A stretch of DNA of 64,000 bases from NCBI RefSeq assembly GCF_007004665.1, contig NZ_ML660054.1:310001-374000 (forward strand), read 5' to 3'. Shown in pieces: positions 61,882-64,000 of this stretch. This DNA is from Denitrobaculum tricleocarpae (lineage in GTDB: Bacteria > Pseudomonadota > Alphaproteobacteria > Kiloniellales > Kiloniellaceae). Below the pieces are notes generated by a model. That model was not told the DNA's origin. It searched no databases and saw only the letters and a program-made list of their open reading frames with translations. Numbering within the stretch: position 1 is the stretch's first letter; each line of letters opens with the position of its first letter. The translations under genes were made by a program, and so were the position numbers.

Positions 61882-64000
61882 ATGAAGGTTGTCGTCGTCG
61901 AGTCTCCCGCGAAAGCCAAGACCATCAATAAATACCTCGGCAGCGACTATCACGTCTTGGCCAGCTACGGCCATGTGCGCGATCTTCCGCCCAAGGACGG
62001 CTCGGTAGACCCTGCCGAGGACTTTGCCATGGTCTGGCAGGTTGAAGGCAAATCCGAACAACGCATCAAAGACATCCAGAACGCCGTCAAGGGCGCCGAT
62101 ACTCTGATCCTCGCGACTGACCCCGACCGTGAAGGCGAAGCCATCTCATGGCATCTCGCGGAAGAGCTGACCCGCCGCAAGGTCCTCAAAAATGTTGCCG
62201 TTCAAAGGGTCGTCTTCAACGAAGTGACCAAAAGTGCAGTATTGGACGCTTTCAATTCTCCGCGTGAGCTTAATCGGGAACTGATCGACGCCTACCTCGC
62301 ACGCCGCGCTCTCGATTACCTGGTCGGCTTCACCCTCTCTCCGGTTCTTTGGCGCAAGCTGCCGGGCAGCAAGTCGGCAGGCCGCGTCCAATCGGTGGCT
62401 TTGCGCCTGATATGTGAGCGCGAGGCGGAAATCGAGGTTTTCAAACCACGCGAGTACTGGAGCGTGACCGCGAAGCTGCGCAATGAAGAAAACAAGGTTT
62501 TCTCGGCGCGCCTGACGCACCTGGACGGCAATAAACTGGACCGCTTCGATCTGCCCGATGAAGCAACCACCATGGCCGCCGTGAGGCGCCTGGAAGATGC
62601 CTCCAGCTTTACCGTTCAGAAGGTCGAGCGCAAACAGGTCCGGCGTAACCCTCACCCGCCCTTCACCACCTCGACGCTGCAGCAGGAGGCCTCGCGCAAG
62701 CTGGGTTTCGGCGCGACCCGCACCATGCGCACTGCACAGAAGCTCTATGAAGGTCTCGAAATCGGCGGTGAGACCGTGGGCCTGATCACCTACATGCGGA
62801 CGGACGGCGTCTCGATTTCCGCTGAGGCGGTCGCCGCGACACGGGACATGGTCGGCGAGAAGTACGGCCAGAACTACCTGCCGGACGCGCCGAGGGTTTA
62901 TAAGAGTAAAGCCAAAAACGCCCAGGAAGCCCATGAGGCCGTGCGGCCGACTGATGTCAGCCGCCACCCCTCCGAGATGAAGGCCTATCTGGACTCCGAC
63001 GGGGCGCGCCTCTACGAGCTGATCTGGAACCGCACGGTGGCCAGTCAGATGGAATCCGCGCGCTTCGACCAGGTGTCCGTCGATATCGACGTGGATGTCG
63101 GCCAGGCCACCCTGCGCGCAACCGGCTCGATCCTGACCTTCGATGGCTTTTTGAAGCTCTATCAGGAAGGCAAGGACGACCAGAAAGATGCCAATGCCGG
63201 CGAGCAAAGCGAAGACGACGACAAGGACCGTCGCCTGCCGAAGCTGACCGAAGGCGACCGGCCAACCCGCGACGCCATCGAGCCGGAGCAGCACTTCACC
63301 CAGCCGCCGCCGCGTTACAGCGAGGCCAGTCTGGTCAAAAAGATGGAAGAGCTGGGCATCGGACGGCCTTCCACCTATGCCTCGATCATTCAGGTCCTTC
63401 AGGACCGTAATTACGTGGTCCTGGATAAGCGCCGCTTCGTACCGGAAGACCGGGGCAGGCTTGTGGTCGCGTTCCTGAGTTCCTTCTTCGAACGCTACGT
63501 TCAGTATAACTTCACCGCTGAACTTGAAGAGCAGCTCGATGACATATCCGGTGGACGCATCGACTGGAAAATCGTTCTGCGCTCCTTCTGGGATGCCTTT
63601 AACGAAGCAGTCGGCAATACCAAGGACCTGACGATCACTGAAGTGATCGATGCTTTGGACGAAGACCTGGGACCGCACTTCTTCCCGGTGGATCCGAAAA
63701 ACCCGGATAAGGATCCGCGCCTGTGCCCGACCTGTTCGCAAGGCCGGCTCGGGTTGCGCCTGGGCCGTAACGGCGGCTTTATCGGTTGCTCCAACTACCC
63801 GGAATGCCGCTTTACCCGGGCTCTGGCCGTTCCCGGCGAAGGCGAAGACGGCGAGAACGGCGAAGCCGCCTTCCCGCGTGTGCTCGGCAAAGACCCGGAG
63901 ACCGGTCTCGAAGTCTCCCTGCGCAAAGGCCCCTACGGCATCTATGCGCAGCTTGGCGAGCCGGTGGAAAAGGAAAAGCCCAAACGGGCCTCTCTGCCCA
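61882..64000 (+). CDS. topA: DNA topoisomerase I (3' truncated by window)
   Basis: Type IA topoisomerase; 706 codons are present and the frame is still open at the window end. The TOPRIM domain starts MKVVVVESPAKAKTINKYLG with TLILATDPDREGEAISWHLA. The catalytic Tyr304 is in GLITYMRTDGVSISAEAVAA. An acidic insert (DDQKDANAGEQSEDDDKDRR) lies near residue 440. A four-cysteine zinc finger begins at Cys615 (CPTCSQGRLGLRLGRNGGF then GCSNYPEC). The remaining C-terminal part lies outside. It relaxes negative supercoils behind RNA polymerase. Confidence 0.97.
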   Translation, partial: MKVVVVESPAKAKTINKYLGSDYHVLASYGHVRDLPPKDGSVDPAEDFAMVWQVEGKSEQRIKDIQNAVKGADTLILATDPDREGEAISWHLAEELTRRKVLKNVAVQRVVFNEVTKSAVLDAFNSPRELNRELIDAYLARRALDYLVGFTLSPVLWRKLPGSKSAGRVQSVALRLICEREAEIEVFKPREYWSVTAKLRNEENKVFSARLTHLDGNKLDRFDLPDEATTMAAVRRLEDASSFTVQKVERKQVRRNPHPPFTTSTLQQEASRKLGFGATRTMRTAQKLYEGLEIGGETVGLITYMRTDGVSISAEAVAATRDMVGEKYGQNYLPDAPRVYKSKAKNAQEAHEAVRPTDVSRHPSEMKAYLDSDGARLYELIWNRTVASQMESARFDQVSVDIDVDVGQATLRATGSILTFDGFLKLYQEGKDDQKDANAGEQSEDDDKDRRLPKLTEGDRPTRDAIEPEQHFTQPPPRYSEASLVKKMEELGIGRPSTYASIIQVLQDRNYVVLDKRRFVPEDRGRLVVAFLSSFFERYVQYNFTAELEEQLDDISGGRIDWKIVLRSFWDAFNEAVGNTKDLTITEVIDALDEDLGPHFFPVDPKNPDKDPRLCPTCSQGRLGLRLGRNGGFIGCSNYPECRFTRALAVPGEGEDGENGEAAFPRVLGKDPETGLEVSLRKGPYGIYAQLGEPVEKEKPKRASLP

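Noticed and set aside
62146..63741. 531-codon open frame antisense to topA
   Set aside because: It lacks a ribosome site and any family; topA motifs cover the whole stretch in the sense frame.
1..64000. CRISPR array, insertion sequence, prophage or toxin-antitoxin pair
   Set aside because: No regularly spaced repeats, transposase, integrase, phage structural genes or recognisable toxin-antitoxin pair were found on either strand.

Overview
The window is a gene-dense chromosomal segment of an alphaproteobacterium. The closest fit is a marine or halophilic Rhodospirillales-type organism (Kiloniella/Pelagibius/Fodinicurvata-like), inferred from gene order and content only. Supporting signs are the acpS-lepB-rnc-era-recO cluster, the pyrB-pseudo pyrC-plsY-dprA-topA run, an omega subunit with a long acidic tail, an alphaproteobacterial LexA box (GTTC-N7-GTTC), CtrA-like TTAA motifs, TRAP transporters and a DMSP-lyase-like cupin. 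I see no IS element, prophage, CRISPR array or plasmid function.

Layout. 1-4330: end of bpt, then a Tat-dependent TRAP transporter (dctP-dctQ-dctM) with terminators. 4468-6241: a cobalamin riboswitch driving a solitary CbiM-like permease, a 135-bp nested palindrome, and bioY. 6342-17519 (minus strand): housekeeping genes parC, recO, era, rnc, lepB, acpS, pdxJ, a DUF2062 gene, rsh, rpoZ and folK. 17681-22781: a NYN-domain gene, family 5 uracil-DNA glycosylase, smpB, dapA and soluble lytic transglycosylase. 22976-25483: a tight operon of a type II haloacid dehalogenase, a threonine-dehydratase-like enzyme and a PhyH dioxygenase. 25612-28175: bactofilin and M23 peptidase, with CtrA-like sites upstream of bactofilin. 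28176-29368: a long non-coding, partly AT-rich stretch with an orphan minus-strand terminator.

29369-41135 is the accessory and signalling part. It holds a cytoplasmic double-PAS chemoreceptor, a GAF protein, a methyltransferase, tRNA-Ser(GCT), an SOS-associated peptidase (HMCES/YedK family) sharing a LexA box with a tiny divergent gene, a TorS-like kinase with a CheY/Rcp1-like regulator, a divergent orphan Tat-exported solute-binding protein, and a porin. 41201-45682 (minus): a Cys/Met-metabolism PLP enzyme and gatCAB. 46016-51540: an acetyltransferase, a DMSP-lyase-like cupin and an RND efflux pair. 51867-55020: a DUF547 protein and two glycosyltransferases that probably make and use a polyprenyl-phosphate sugar. 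55040-64000: DUF3291, ruvX, a CoA-transferase, pyrB, an HxH-less dihydroorotase homologue, plsY, dprA and the start of topA.

The most promising unusual items are: (1) the solute-binding protein/TorS-like kinase/CheY-like regulator locus with no permease; (2) the LexA-controlled divergent pair, in which the HMCES-like enzyme has Tyr where the family has its conserved active-site His, next to an uncharacterised 64-aa ORF; (3) the nested 135-bp palindrome between two solitary vitamin-transporter components; (4) the orphan intrinsic terminator at 28.8 kb, which suggests an unannotated small RNA; and (5) CtrA-like sites upstream of rpoZ-rsh and of bactofilin.
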